Below, piece after piece: positions 41,901 to 53,736 of a stretch of 64,000 bases of DNA. Made by a program: the position numbers and the translations under genes. The number at the start of each line of letters is the position of its first letter. The stretch's first letter is position 1. The notes beneath the pieces are model-generated. The model was not told the DNA's origin, ran no database searches, and was given only the letters and a program-made list of their open reading frames with translations. The DNA comes from Candidatus Eisenbacteria bacterium (GTDB lineage Bacteria; Eisenbacteria; RBG-16-71-46; JACRLI01): assembly GCA_016235265.1 (NCBI GenBank), contig JACRLI010000006.1, positions 1 through 64,000 on the forward strand, in the 5' to 3' direction.

Positions 41901-44585
41901 GATGTCCGGACCGTTGGAGCTGTCCACGACCGCGTAGACGTACAGGTGGTGGTTGCCACCCGTGCTCAGGTTGGTGGACGGACCGTACACGCCGCACTGG
42001 CGGGTCGGCGAAACCAGGTTCACCGCCGGCGCCAGGGTGTCGGCGAAGGTCGAGTAGTAGAACGTGTTCAGCTCCAGGTTGCCGCCGTTGTCGCGGGTCC
42101 GGACGCCGAACAGGTAGTGGGCGTTCTGGTTGAACTTCACGACCTTGGTGGCCGGGTTGCCGCCCGTGCCGAACAGGTCACGGATGCGGTGGCTCACGTT
42201 GCCCGAGATGCTCAGCGTGTCGTTCCAGGGGATCGTGTCAATCACGGTCGCCCAGTTGATGTCGCCGCTGGGGGCGCCGGAGAGCCAGTTGGACTGCGCG
42301 TAGACGTACCACGCGCCGCCGCCGGCGTTCTTGGCGGTGCTGCGCATCCCGCTGCGCGGGCTGCCCACACGTCCGCCGTCCTTGGTGCCCGAGCTCGGGG
42401 CGAACTGCATGTCCAGCTTGCCGCTGTCCGCCATGGCGAACGAGACGTCGGTCACGCGGTTCGGCACCCAGCTGTCCACCGGGATCATCGAGTACGGGCC
42501 GGCGTAGCTGTCACCCGGGAAGCCGGTCGGGGCCCAGCCGGAGTCGACCTGGCCCACGCCCAGCAGGGTGCGGGAGTAGGCGTACCACTTCGGGAACGCC
42601 ATGCCCGTGATCGCGCCGGTGTTGGCCACGGTGTACGGACCGTCCGGCTGCGCCAGGAACCCGGTGTTCCCGTTGGAGACCGTCACGGTCGGGCGGTTGT
42701 AGGTGTCCGCGGCGTAGCGGTCGCGGGTCAGGCCGGAGCCCCACGCGTCGTTGTACGCCGTGGTCCCGTCGAGCACCGAGAAGGTGTCGGCCCAAACCGT
42801 GTCCGTGCCCAGCGGGCGCCAGCCGGTCTTCGGCAGGTTGTAGCGCATGCTGTGACCGAACGCGCGCAGGTCCACCACCAGCGAGTCAATGTCGCTGGAG
42901 GCGTTCTTGACCTTGACCTGGGCGACTTCCGGCGCGAGCAGCAGGCCCGAGCCGTAGTTCTTGGCGCCCATGTCGATCACGCCCTTCACCAGGATGCCCG
43001 ACATGTTGGTCGTGCTGTCCGGGAAGGAGTTGGCGCGCAGCGTGCGGTTGCTGGTCACGGTGTCAATCCACACCGTGAACGGCAGCGACAGGAACGTCAC
43101 CTGCGCAGAGTCGACCGCCACGTCCACCGGCGGCGTGTAGCCGCAGGTGCGCGAGAAGATGTCGAACTGCGTGATGCGCACGTCGAGCACGTCCCCGTTG
43201 TGGGTCCGGCCGACCGAGTTCATGTCGTAGGTGACCAGGTAGTTGCGCGACTGGCCCGGCGCGAAACGGGTGTTGCCGTTCGCGAGGACCGAGCCCACGC
43301 CGCTGCCCGAGCCGACGGTCAGGGTGGCCTTGGCGGGCGAGCCGGAGAACGGCGTCGCGCCGGCGGTGCCACCGACCACGGCCATCAGCGTGTCGCCGGT
43401 CTGGATGGTGTCGGCGGTGTTGCCGGTACCCTTCAGCCACAGCTTCACGGTCTTGACGTCGATGTCGTTGGTGTTCTCACTGGTCACCGTCACGGTGATC
43501 AGGGAGTCGAACAGGTTGCCCTTGAACGCGCCGAGGCCGCTCGCGACACGCGTGGTGTCGCCGCGACCGAACAGGCGCAGGCCGGCTGCCGGCCCGGGGC
43601 TCTTCGACGAAGCGAAGCCCGTGTCCGGCGCCTGCAGGCCGAAGTACAGGATCGGAACGTTGGTGTCCTGCTGGCTGGCCTTGTTCAGGGCCGGCTGGCC
43701 GACGGCGTTCAGCGAAGGCGAACCGTAGTGGTTGGCCTGGGCCCACGGAAGGATGCGCTCGGCGGTGGCGGTGTAGGTGGCACCCGCCTCCAGCGTGCGC
43801 GCGACCGCGGTCACGGTGCTGTCGTTCTCCAGGGGGCCGAGCAGCCAGGAACCGGAACCGTTGTTGAAGATCCCGGTGGTGGCCCACATGGTCGAGTCCT
43901 GGAAGACGGAGTTGAGGACCACGCCGCTGGCGCCGCCCTGGAAGGCGATCCGGAGCTTGCTGCCGTTGGTCACCTGCTGCGCCATCGTGTAGACGACGAA
44001 CAGGCCCAGGTGCGGGTCGGTCTGGGCGAGCGAGTCACCCGCGGCGGTGGCCAGGGGCCACGAGCCGGCGACGTTGCTCTTCCAGTGGGTGTTGGCCGGA
44101 ACCGTCAGGGTCTGGCTGAAGGTGATGAAGGTCGCGATCGAGTCGGTGGCTGCCGGGCCGGTGAAGGCCAGGTTGGCCGGGCTCGTGGCGACCAGCTGGT
44201 CGGCGCTGTCCCAGAGATTGTTTCCGTTGGTGTCGACGTAGATCCGGACTTCATCGATGTTGCCGATGTTGTCGTTCTTGTCGGTCACCTTCACGGCCTT
44301 CACGGTGTCCTGGACGTTCGAGTACACATCCAGGCGGCCGACACAGAACGCCTGCTTGTTGTGGACCACGTACGTCGCGCTGTCCTGGGCCGCACCGCGG
44401 GAGAAGAACACGCGGGAAAGTCGGGTCAAGTAGTTCCCGACGTATCCCGAGCGCACCCCGTGGTTGGTCAGGGGAGTGACGTACGTCTGCGCGGCGTTGG
44501 CACTGGGCACCAAGCTGGGCACCAGTCCGACCGCGCAGATCAGGGTCAGCAGCAGAGCGCCGACCGTTTTCCGCCAGCCATTCAT
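35964..44585 (-). CDS. Giant secreted multi-domain protein with C-terminal FlgD/T9SS-like sorting domain
   Basis: The protein has 2873 residues. A signal peptide covers about 1-31 (SANA cleavage site). A calcium-binding loop, DTNGNNLWDSAD, is at 118-129. The body is a long series of Ig-like/Fn3-like beta domains, each with phrases such as DIKATVYDLANNTV, LVRAAAIDSAGNFDP and VTDNVGNVGTFRG. A charged, glycine-rich insert (EEETKGKGGPKG) occurs mid-protein. The last about 90 residues, from YPNPFDNKAPNNTT to DGRTDDGKTVARGVYLGRIK, are a FlgD Ig-like/type IX sorting-type domain. This implies export through Sec then across the outer membrane. Start is fixed by AAGGAGG before the ATG. It is followed by the PorV-like gene. 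Function may be adhesion or surface layer; unproven. Cysteine is rare. Confidence 0.8.
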   Translation of the reverse strand: MNGWRKTVGALLLTLICAVGLVPSLVPSANAAQTYVTPLTNHGVRSGYVGNYLTRLSRVFFSRGAAQDSATYVVHNKQAFCVGRLDVYSNVQDTVKAVKVTDKNDNIGNIDEVRIYVDTNGNNLWDSADQLVATSPANLAFTGPAATDSIATFITFSQTLTVPANTHWKSNVAGSWPLATAAGDSLAQTDPHLGLFVVYTMAQQVTNGSKLRIAFQGGASGVVLNSVFQDSTMWATTGIFNNGSGSWLLGPLENDSTVTAVARTLEAGATYTATAERILPWAQANHYGSPSLNAVGQPALNKASQQDTNVPILYFGLQAPDTGFASSKSPGPAAGLRLFGRGDTTRVASGLGAFKGNLFDSLITVTVTSENTNDIDVKTVKLWLKGTGNTADTIQTGDTLMAVVGGTAGATPFSGSPAKATLTVGSGSGVGSVLANGNTRFAPGQSRNYLVTYDMNSVGRTHNGDVLDVRITQFDIFSRTCGYTPPVDVAVDSAQVTFLSLPFTVWIDTVTSNRTLRANSFPDSTTNMSGILVKGVIDMGAKNYGSGLLLAPEVAQVKVKNASSDIDSLVVDLRAFGHSMRYNLPKTGWRPLGTDTVWADTFSVLDGTTAYNDAWGSGLTRDRYAADTYNRPTVTVSNGNTGFLAQPDGPYTVANTGAITGMAFPKWYAYSRTLLGVGQVDSGWAPTGFPGDSYAGPYSMIPVDSWVPNRVTDVSFAMADSGKLDMQFAPSSGTKDGGRVGSPRSGMRSTAKNAGGGAWYVYAQSNWLSGAPSGDINWATVIDTIPWNDTLSISGNVSHRIRDLFGTGGNPATKVVKFNQNAHYLFGVRTRDNGGNLELNTFYYSTFADTLAPAVNLVSPTRQCGVYGPSTNLSTGGNHHLYVYAVVDSSNGPDISGGSVRLHIRFRDVDPSTPGNQPGPWDDANIDVNEMGLGSLPRPMDQVGSSYWFMYQIASIDNSTSLQDDFELTVTASDVHGNFESPQHSYERANSLIQGGLNNLCFVWDDQPPVCELIKINGQETSSGVLPIVDTGVDSVSLTVRVTDAVSDRLGLPFFFRSDLGGDVHTYGWLHTAALTHEVVIRYPSSGAVATSPTAGGFTGSAYVFVRDSAGNECSSTKSFYLKDTSPPTAHFTAPLMNTRLALPYTISLAASDNAGLGAAVLTLWNHATSAFMDTIVILPRPDVEEETKGKGGPKGTAVATQTYSYSWNRSVSYTKIVGMANDGQYDIKATVYDLANNTVTTTTTFIYDALAPTLALAIVDPVTIGGRVTMPTTVTFKATPQGPYATDVTSARFFWKRKTVADEYFSYTSMGTVNTLRDGAYWLTYGTFPSNDSIDVRVIGFDAAGNMAYDSDADAEFDPGTFPTALATVPPSAVQFYTTSGPAFALWKVTDVTSSTIYYPSTLLGGSGWVYASGNDSLYVNPQDNANNSVDAYAEYTLTGPNLGAGSNVYGTTPATIQLGHVTVSPYNFGFGLSRLAGLQTYLQVNGYWQGTLTVKIYDRFGGVTSTDAIQIGVTNVNPNQAVVTAPNNGCVVYGDVSFSAMVIDASSIRKVRFDYKSVSGGSFTPFDSMLTAAASGSPKTYTGVLHTIGLLADGQYLVRAAAIDSAGNFDPAVNNISVIVDNAGPALTMGPVVEPLGGGTWIGGGTGTAFDGRTHTPIMSLSATVTRSIAPVTNVAWQAKLATVLPSSPITPASAEIASNWLNLGSDANTPYALSYLFNGAAISTWTSQFGNVGKVQLRATVTDNACSGARTVATPDNVLYNIDFNAPRAFFQTVAGQPVTAVPVNVTAGTNVALVAATYDDVPTAALNVGVDSVWFHVYNGSGVQMFDVRMAASQGVSGAFTTLWNTTGLAAGLYTVYFQSWDNLHNFSEVASTTVLVSDQLSPVASIAGLLPKAVYAVSYDKDVNDVQFQARLSGAGSWTNVGISTQVFRGTLTPAAAKGLGNRVVRKLANGNVAWTLWKTTFDAAKYANGTYEFRAVAKDTAANSDPTLAPVTSAALAVSSGLANWTMTNLAQIANISFASNETDCDSALVQVTTDGTGGVPAVLAVERAVNTADDAYVAYAVAMRQNTINSTLYAGSVPLNTITSDGGLAWVFAGLNNGLVTDLEMAGLTAFSVTPSLGSYSTIRSLETVGGLPVAQAYFPPASVSFTSHALLLPTDMPQPQPDVNRIRGVPSAYGNIMYGVEICGYNDRGLISKQSTETSAPSFLKPVQLVLKYGTPLGANTANALTVALWDFDTGAWDLNHTTQVTIDPSQNLATAWVTEAGYYAVVEKDFTVHNGNITITDVKALPGEMTWPAHLQMPVNGFVDARPCFSALINHTFGNDKVDNVMAWMRPVGGNYIKIYDYKTSFTHCGLDDEMGYESGSGFMNICYEVSESEGCFDNNPGNDDGAFPSLKTGNYQLKVAASSATGDYTFVETQFNVDANGPTVTNLTPVYQGNNPVIRFSASDAGAGLSATRMAVDVFVQEFDRDNASLRYPHYKGTLYNNNITRDSSRTADGVTTWFFSAKTNFDLKDGDHLRAVAYGGMVSDWFVDSSYHYTDDARQYHAAGGVKDSLNNGATPLEINTTINLNFAGPTTQNATGICVGPNPVIRVQISDNGNGVDKNSLVIAYKNVTTGATLATHRISDVSFSGDLMTDATSFNLADGTKLQATLTVGDNGTPKNFRTATYDFTVDASRPVVTLATGANISDGTIKLDIASTDCNGDYNVNSESIQVLVDGASWPFTYDAAMHQISMSNPGYGKTLVVNVTDNVGNVGTFRGVTQSQTLAISGDAKNYPNPFDNKAPNNTTTIVFGLTKNATVDVTIFDLAGNTVRTKHVDNATPQSTWVWDGRTDDGKTVARGVYLGRIKASDGSRTATAMIKIAVAR

Positions 44586-44643
44586 TCCCGAACCTCCTTG
44601 TGGATGAACCGGAATCACGTTCACTTTCTCTCTAAACCCCTGT

Positions 44644-44657
44644 GGCCCCGAAGGGCC
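44644..44657 (-). promoter_or_regulatory. UUCG-loop hairpin in the leader of the giant gene
   Basis: On the minus strand GGCCC-TTCG-GGGCC forms a 5-bp stem closed by a C(UUCG)G tetraloop about 59 bases upstream of the ATG. Such loops are unusually stable and may protect the 5' end of the message. Confidence 0.35.
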
Positions 44658-45577
44658 CTGTTCATTGCTTCTGCGTATCTCACAAGCCGCCCGATCGGTT
44701 TCTGGCGGCGACGTCCGGTGGCTTGCAGTCCTCTCGTTTCCCCCTCCACCGGGTCCGGCGCTGGGCCGGTGGGGGCTGCCCGCATTCATCGGAGCCCCCT
44801 TCCAGACCGGGATTCCCAGGCGGTGATCCCCCCGGCGCTGAGGCCGAGGAGACGGGACGGAACTGAGATCATCGGACCACCTCTCTTGGAGACTGCATGC
44901 CTAGAAATCGTGAAGGACGCAATAAGGCCATTGCCCCTGCGTCGAGCCGAAAATGTTCGCTGCTTGTGCAGATGTGGGCTGCGGCCCGTCGAGCTGCCGC
45001 GCCACGTAACCAGTGAGAGTTCTATCCAAGTGACGCCCGGGCTGTCAACCCGGTCTCTACCTGGGTCTCCCATAACAGAAGCGCTCCCTCGCTTCTGCCC
45101 TCCCTGTGGTCGTGAGGCTCGGGGTGGGAGGGCGCCGCCCGGTTCGCGAAACTCCCTTGCACGGAATTTCAGCCGAGACACGGGAAGCAGTGCGGCCGTG
45201 AAGGGACATGATGAAGCACTCGTTGCCCGTGCGCAGAAGAACGGAACAACCGGGCGCACCCTATCACCGGCCCGAAGAGAGTGTCAACGGAAAACTGCCC
45301 GTGCACACGCTCCCTGCATATTCGACCGCGTTCAGGGCCACCTTCACCGCATTCCCCCTGGGCGCACTTTCTCCGTTCAGCGCAACGCAATAGAGCCGCC
45401 GAAGGGCGCATCGCAAGTTCTGTTCCAGCCACTGGGAAACGCGCGTCAATGTACCTTTCGACTGCGGCTTAGCTGGCCGCGTCGCCCGCGACATGTGGTG
45501 TTATGTAAAATATCGAGCGTGCGCAACCGACCAATTGCTGGGCAGAGCGCACGAAGTGAGCGGTCGAGATAATATGT

Positions 45578-45617
45578 AATCGAGTGGGGGCGCCCCGACG
45601 GGCGCCCCCACTCGATT
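45578..45617. terminator. Rho-independent terminator after lon
   Basis: A perfect 17-bp stem (AATCGAGTGGGGGCGCC with its complement) and a 6-base loop, 26 bases after the lon stop. It is followed by TTTTC on the plus strand and by an AT-rich ACATATTA on the minus strand, so it can work in both directions. Confidence 0.85.
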
Positions 45618-45642
45618 TTCTCGAAAACGACCGGTGGAAAAC

Positions 45643-48060
<2,418 letters not shown>

Positions 48061-48184
48061 GGTTCGGTCGGATTCCCAGGGGTGTGGGTGAGCTGCGCGG
48101 CCCAGGCGCGTCGTGGGGGGCGTTTCAGGCCACGATGCCCGGGGCGGACCGCCCCGGGCACGTGTTTCACCGGATACCGGGCGG

Positions 48185-49427
<1,243 letters not shown>

Positions 49428-49451
49428 GTGGTGGTCTTTCCGCCTCGGCGG

Positions 49452-50060
49452 CTACTGCCGCTTCACGAACACTTCGTCGACCAGGCCGTAGGTCTTCGCC
49501 TCCTCGGCCGACATGAAGTAGTTGCGATCGGTGTCCTTGTCGATCTTCTCGACGCTCTGGCCGGTGTGCGTGGCCAGGATCTGGTTGAGCTTGGACTTGA
49601 GCACCAGGATCTCCCGGGTGGCGATCTCGATGTCGGCGGCCTGGCCCTGCGACCCGCCCATGATCTGGTGGATCATGATCCGGGAGTGCGGGAGCGCGCT
49701 GCGCTTGCCCGGCGCGCCCGCCGCCAGCAGCACCGCCGCCATGCTGGCGCACTGGCCCATGCAGATGGTGGCCACGGGGGCCTTGATGAACTGCATGGTG
49801 TCGTAGATCGCCAGCCCGGCATTCACGATGCCGCCCGGCGAGTTCAGGTACAGGTAGATGTCGCGGTCCGGGTCCTGGGCCTCCAGGAACAGCATCTGCG
49901 CCACCACCACGTTCGCCACGGTGTCGTCGATCGCGGTGCCCAGGAAGATGATGCGGTCCTTGAGCAGACGCGAGTAAATGTCGTACTGGCGCTCGGTGCG
50001 GCCGTCCTGCTCGATCACGAACGGCATCGGGACGTAGTTCTTCGGGCTCTCGATCTTCAT
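49452..50060 (-). CDS. clpP: ATP-dependent Clp protease proteolytic subunit
   Basis: This 202-residue serine protease forms the 14-mer chamber used with ClpX. The catalytic triad is present: Ser in [15 protein letters not shown] (about 105), His in [14 protein letters not shown] (about 130), and Asp in [16 protein letters not shown] (about 179). [20 protein letters not shown] is the strand that positions substrate. A second possible start, 11 codons in, would remove the short propeptide-like N-terminus. It follows tig by 34 bases and precedes clpX by 24, in an operon. Confidence 0.98.
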   Translation of the reverse strand: MKIESPKNYVPMPFVIEQDGRTERQYDIYSRLLKDRIIFLGTAIDDTVANVVVAQMLFLEAQDPDRDIYLYLNSPGGIVNAGLAIYDTMQFIKAPVATICMGQCASMAAVLLAAGAPGKRSALPHSRIMIHQIMGGSQGQAADIEIATREILVLKSKLNQILATHTGQSVEKIDKDTDRNYFMSAEEAKTYGLVDEVFVKRQ

Positions 50061-50094
50061 GGTTCCCCTATTCTAGCACACCCGCGGGCCCGCT

Positions 50095-51414
50095 TCAGGA
50101 GGACGCGGGCTGGGACGCCCGCGGCCGGCTGACGGTCTTCACCTGCGCCGCGTTCACCAGGAACTCGTACACCTTGCGGTCGGTGAGCGCGTCCTCGATC
50201 CGGGCCAGGTTCCTGGGAGTGCGAACCACGGCCTCGTCCGGGGCGCCCCGCCCCTCCGCCTGCGCCTCCGCCGCCCCCGCCTGCACGATGCGGGTGACCT
50301 CGGCGTCCATCTCCTCCTTCGACGGCGCCAGCTTCTCGGCGCGCGCCAGGGCCTCCCACAGGAGCTGGCGCTTCACCGAGCGCTCCGCGGCGGGCCGGTA
50401 CTCGGTCCGGACGCGGGCGACGTCCTCGTCGGAGACTTCCTTGTTCTCCTCCCGGGCGCGCTCCACCAGCCGGTCCAGGAGGTCCTCCACCATGGATTCG
50501 GGCGGGGCGAAGTCGTTGCGCCGAACGACCTCTTCGGCCACCGCGGCCTCCAGGCGCTCGCGCGCCGCAAACCGCTCCTCGCCCTCCAGCCGCAACCGGA
50601 TACGGGTGCGGAAGTCCTCCAGGTCCTTCGCGCCGAAACGCGTGCTGGCGAAGTTATCGTCCAGTTCGGGGAGCTTCTTCTCCCGAACCTCCTTGATCTT
50701 CATGTCGTAACGGACCTTTCTGCCCGCCAGCTTCGGATTCCCGAATTCCGCGGGATAATCCACCGTCAGCGTGCGCCCCTCCCCCGCGCGGGCGCCCAGC
50801 AGGCCGTCCCGGAACTCCGGGAGCAGCCCTCGCGCGCCCAATTCCAGCGGATAGTCGTGGCGCTTGCCGTCGGCGACCGGCTGGCCGGCCTCGTCCCGGG
50901 CGTCGTAGTCCACGATCACCACAGCCTCCAGCCCCGCCGGGGCCTCCGACACCGGGTATTCGGCGCTCCGCTGCCTCAAATCCTCCAGGATGCGGGCGAC
51001 GTCCTCTTCGCCCACCTCGGTCACCTCCTGGGTCAGCTCCAGGCCCTTGTAGTCCCGGGGCTCCAGCGAGGGCCGCACCTCGAAGAACGCGGTGAAGCGC
51101 AGCGGCTGCCCGGCGTGGTAGTGCAGGTCCTCCACGCGGGGGCGCAGCGCGGTGTCGGGGTCCACGCCCGCGTGGCGCAGCGCCTCGGCGAAGGACTCGG
51201 GCAGCACCAGGTCCAGCACCTCCTGGTCCAGGCTGTCGGACAGCGTGGAGCGCACCAGGCTCTCGGGCGCCTTGCCCTTGCGGAATCCCGGCAGGCTCAT
51301 CCGGCGCTGGTACTTCTGCACCAGCCCGTCAATGTGGCGCTGCACCACCTCCACGGGGACTTCGACGTCCACCGAGCGCTTCCAGTTCTCGTGCTGTTTC
51401 AGTTCCACCTTCAA
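50095..51414 (-). CDS. tig: Trigger factor, ribosome-associated chaperone
   Basis: This 439-residue folding chaperone binds the ribosome tunnel exit. The N-terminal ribosome-binding domain contains the signature [12 protein letters not shown]; an FKBP-type prolyl isomerase domain lies at about 150-240 ([20 protein letters not shown]); and a helical C-terminal arm has [19 protein letters not shown]. The start is TTG ([11 protein letters not shown]), chosen because GGAG is 8-9 bases upstream; in-frame codons further up read into tRNA-Leu. This rare start is 63 bases downstream of the tRNA gene. It heads the tig-clpP-clpX-lon cluster. Confidence 0.94.
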   Translation of the reverse strand: MKVELKQHENWKRSVDVEVPVEVVQRHIDGLVQKYQRRMSLPGFRKGKAPESLVRSTLSDSLDQEVLDLVLPESFAEALRHAGVDPDTALRPRVEDLHYHAGQPLRFTAFFEVRPSLEPRDYKGLELTQEVTEVGEEDVARILEDLRQRSAEYPVSEAPAGLEAVVIVDYDARDEAGQPVADGKRHDYPLELGARGLLPEFRDGLLGARAGEGRTLTVDYPAEFGNPKLAGRKVRYDMKIKEVREKKLPELDDNFASTRFGAKDLEDFRTRIRLRLEGEERFAARERLEAAVAEEVVRRNDFAPPESMVEDLLDRLVERAREENKEVSDEDVARVRTEYRPAAERSVKRQLLWEALARAEKLAPSKEEMDAEVTRIVQAGAAEAQAEGRGAPDEAVVRTPRNLARIEDALTDRKVYEFLVNAAQVKTVSRPRASQPASS

Positions 51415-51477
51415 AGGTCGCGTCTCCTGTGCCGCCCGGGGCGGCCGGCCGGGCGCCTGCGGGCCCGGGTCAGAGCG

Positions 51478-51562
51478 TGGTGCGAGAGGGGGGACTCGAA
51501 CCCCCATGGGTTGCCCCACCGGCTCCTAAGGCTGGCGCGTCTGCCAGTTCCGCCACTCTCGC
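51478..51562 (-). tRNA. tRNA-Leu (TAG)
   Basis: The 85-base minus-strand gene has acceptor GCGAGAG/CTCTCGC, a long variable arm (GTGGGGCAACCCAT), anticodon loop CTTAGGA giving TAG, T-arm GGGGGTTCGAGTCCCCC, discriminator A and an encoded CCA end. The long variable arm is the class II mark of tRNA-Leu. Confidence 0.96.
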
Positions 51563-51628
51563 GGCGCGGGGCGAAGCTCTCCCGGCCGGCGACGGCCGCG
51601 GGACCCGGCCCGGCGGAACCGCGGGCCG

Positions 51629-52876
51629 CTAGCCCGCGGCCCCCATCATGCGCGCGAACACCTTCGCGTCGCCGATCATGTAGTCAATGACGCAGAACTC
51701 GTCCGGCTGGTGGGCCATCGAGCGGTTGCGCCCGATGACCACCGCGGGAAGGCCCTTGCGGCGCGGGAACGCCGCCACGGTGCCCCCGCCGATGCCCAGC
51801 AGCCGCGGCTCCACGCCGTACACGGTGCGCAGCGCCTCGGTGGTGAGCCGCACCACCGGCGCGTCGGGCGGCGTCGGCGGGGCCGCGTGCGAGAGCTTGC
51901 CGGGCTCCACGTCGATCTTCACGCCGTACTTCTGCTCCACCGCGTCGGCCCGGCGGCGCACCGCGGCCACCACCTCGGCGAGCGGGATCTCGGGCAGCAC
52001 GCGGCAGTCCACGTGAAACACGTCGTCACCCGGGATGGTGTTCACGTTCGGCACGTTGGGCTCCTTCTTGGTGGGCTCGAACGTGCTGACCGGCGGGTCG
52101 AACGTCGGGTTGGACTGCGGAAACTCCTGGTACAGCCCGTCCAGCGACACCACCAGCGCCGAGGCCGCGCGGAACGCGTTCACGCCCAGTTGCGGCGTGG
52201 AGGCGTGGCACTGGCGGCCGCGCGTGCGCACCCGGATCCAGGCGCCGCCCTTCTCGGCGATCTCCACCTCGCCCCCGTCCTCGCTGCCGCCGTCCGGCAC
52301 CACCAGCAGGTCGCCGGGGCGCACCAGGTCGGTGTGGTCCATGACGTGGGCCATGCCCAGCGCGCTTCCGGTCTCCTCGTCGGCCATGAACATCAGGCCC
52401 ACGTCCAGCGGGAAGCGGACCTTCTCCGCCAGGCAGGCCTTCAGCGCGAAGAACGAGGCCACCAGGGACTGCTGGTTGTCCTCCACCCCGCGCCCGTAGA
52501 TCTTCCCGTCCTGGACACGCGCCGTCCACGGGTCGCCGGTCCACAGGCTGGCCTCGCCGGGCGGCACCACGTCGGTGTGGGTCATGATCCACAGGGTGCG
52601 CGACGAGTCCGCGCCCTTCCACTTCGCCACCAGCGTGGGCCGGATCCCCGAGGGCACGCGCGGGTCCGGGGCATTCACCTCGGTGAGAAGATCCGGGCGC
52701 AGCTCCGCGACGCGCGATTTCAGGAATTGCTCCTTCTTCAGCTCGCCCTCGCCACCCGAGGTGGGGCACAGCGCCGGAATGGCGCACAGCGCCACCTGCA
52801 GCGCCACCATCTCATCCCGCAGCGACTCCACCCGCCTCGCGGCGCGCTCCCAGTCCGCGGCCTGCCACACGGTCAC
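51629..52876 (-). CDS. M20-family metallopeptidase (dipeptidase/carboxypeptidase type)
   Basis: This 415-residue cytoplasmic zinc peptidase has the first metal-ligand loop [11 protein letters not shown] (about 97), the bridging region [16 protein letters not shown], and the catalytic Glu pair in [15 protein letters not shown]. The dimerisation domain contains [36 protein letters not shown] and SMAHQPDEF near the C-terminus supply further ligands. This is the ArgE/DapE/CPG2/PepV superfamily; the substrate is unknown. The GTG start overlaps the enoyl-CoA hydratase stop (GTGA). Confidence 0.9.
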   Translation of the reverse strand: MTVWQAADWERAARRVESLRDEMVALQVALCAIPALCPTSGGEGELKKEQFLKSRVAELRPDLLTEVNAPDPRVPSGIRPTLVAKWKGADSSRTLWIMTHTDVVPPGEASLWTGDPWTARVQDGKIYGRGVEDNQQSLVASFFALKACLAEKVRFPLDVGLMFMADEETGSALGMAHVMDHTDLVRPGDLLVVPDGGSEDGGEVEIAEKGGAWIRVRTRGRQCHASTPQLGVNAFRAASALVVSLDGLYQEFPQSNPTFDPPVSTFEPTKKEPNVPNVNTIPGDDVFHVDCRVLPEIPLAEVVAAVRRRADAVEQKYGVKIDVEPGKLSHAAPPTPPDAPVVRLTTEALRTVYGVEPRLLGIGGGTVAAFPRRKGLPAVVIGRNRSMAHQPDEFCVIDYMIGDAKVFARMMGAAG

Positions 52877-53658
52877 AGGCCCCGGAACGCGGGCTTGCGC
52901 TTGTTCAGGAAGGCGTCCAGTCCCTCGCGCGCGTCGGAGGACGTGTAGGCCAGCGCGAACAGGTCACCCTCGTACTGCTGCGCCTGGGTGAAGGGCATCT
53001 CCAGCCCGCGCTGCACCGACTGCAGGGCCAGGCGCACGGCCAGCGGGCCGCGCGAGAGGATGGTCCCCGCCATGCGCGACGCCTCGGCGCGCAGCTCCTC
53101 CACCGAGGGCAGCACCCTCTGCACCAGCCCGGCCTGGAAGGCCTCCTCGGCGGTGAGCGCGTCGCCGGTGAGGATCATGTGCAGCGCGCGGCCCCTGCCC
53201 GCCAGCCGGGACAACCGCTGGGTGCCGGCGAAGCCGGGGATGACGCCCAGGTTCACCTCGGGCTGCCCGAAGCGCGCGTTGGCCGAGGCCAGCCGGATGT
53301 GCGTGGCCATGCACAGCTCACAGCCCCCGCCCAGCGCGAACCCGTTCACCGCGCCGATGACCGGCTTGGGGCACTGTTCCACCTTGTCCAGCACCGCCTG
53401 CCCGTGGCGCGCGAACTCGCGCGCGCCCATCACGTCGAGCTGCGCCAGCTCGGAGATGTCCGCGCCGGCCACGAAGGACTTCGCCCCCGCCCCGGTGAGG
53501 ATCACCACGCCGGTGTCCGCGTCGGCGGCCAGGGCGGTGAAGGCCGCCGACAGGTCCTCGAGCGTGGCGTGGTTCAGCGCGTTCAGCTTGTCGGGCCGGT
53601 TGACCGTGACCGTGGCGACGCGGTCCGAGCGCTCCACCAGCAGATTGGCAAACTTCAT
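52873..53658 (-). CDS. Enoyl-CoA hydratase/isomerase (crotonase family)
   Basis: This 261-residue enzyme hydrates trans-2-enoyl-CoA in fatty-acid oxidation or related routes. The oxyanion-hole segments are FVAGADISELAQL and NGFALGGGCELCMATHIRLA; FGQPEVNLGVIPGFAGTQRL carries one catalytic Glu. The position of the second Glu of rat ECH (in ..LAMEMVLTG) reads ..RALHMILTG here, so a His or another residue may act. The first in-frame ATG with GGGAGGG upstream is used; an earlier ATG lies 30 bases before it. It may supply ETF-linked oxidation, but no acyl-CoA dehydrogenase is in the window. Confidence 0.9.
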   Translation of the reverse strand: MKFANLLVERSDRVATVTVNRPDKLNALNHATLEDLSAAFTALAADADTGVVILTGAGAKSFVAGADISELAQLDVMGAREFARHGQAVLDKVEQCPKPVIGAVNGFALGGGCELCMATHIRLASANARFGQPEVNLGVIPGFAGTQRLSRLAGRGRALHMILTGDALTAEEAFQAGLVQRVLPSVEELRAEASRMAGTILSRGPLAVRLALQSVQRGLEMPFTQAQQYEGDLFALAYTSSDAREGLDAFLNKRKPAFRGL

Positions 53659-53736
53659 CCTCGCAACCCTCCCACCTTGCTGCACCATCCCCTGCCCGCG
53701 CGGGTCCGCCGGCCGGGGGCCGGGGGCTTCGCGGGC

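Larger units (their letters stand above)
44586..45642. other. About 1 kb leader/intergenic region between lon and the giant gene
   Basis: No convincing gene was found. The part from about 44,870 to 45,560 is visibly less GC-rich and lacks the codon pattern of neighbours. Short frames exist, for example one ending at 44786, but without homology. It contains the giant gene's 5' leader with strong ribosome-binding site AAGGAGG (44594-44600 on the minus strand), a CUUCGG-type hairpin (44644-44657) and the lon terminator (45578-45617). A small regulatory RNA is possible but I see no known family. Confidence 0.45.

Noticed and set aside
44786..45259. A 157-codon minus-strand frame in the region upstream of the giant gene
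   Set aside because: No homology or convincing start; composition unlike the neighbours and a plausible non-coding leader.
35742..45572. A 3276-codon open frame on the plus strand opposite the giant secreted-protein gene
   Set aside because: Its translation is low-complexity Arg/His/Val-rich text without domains; it is the expected mirror of strongly biased codons in the real gene on the other strand.
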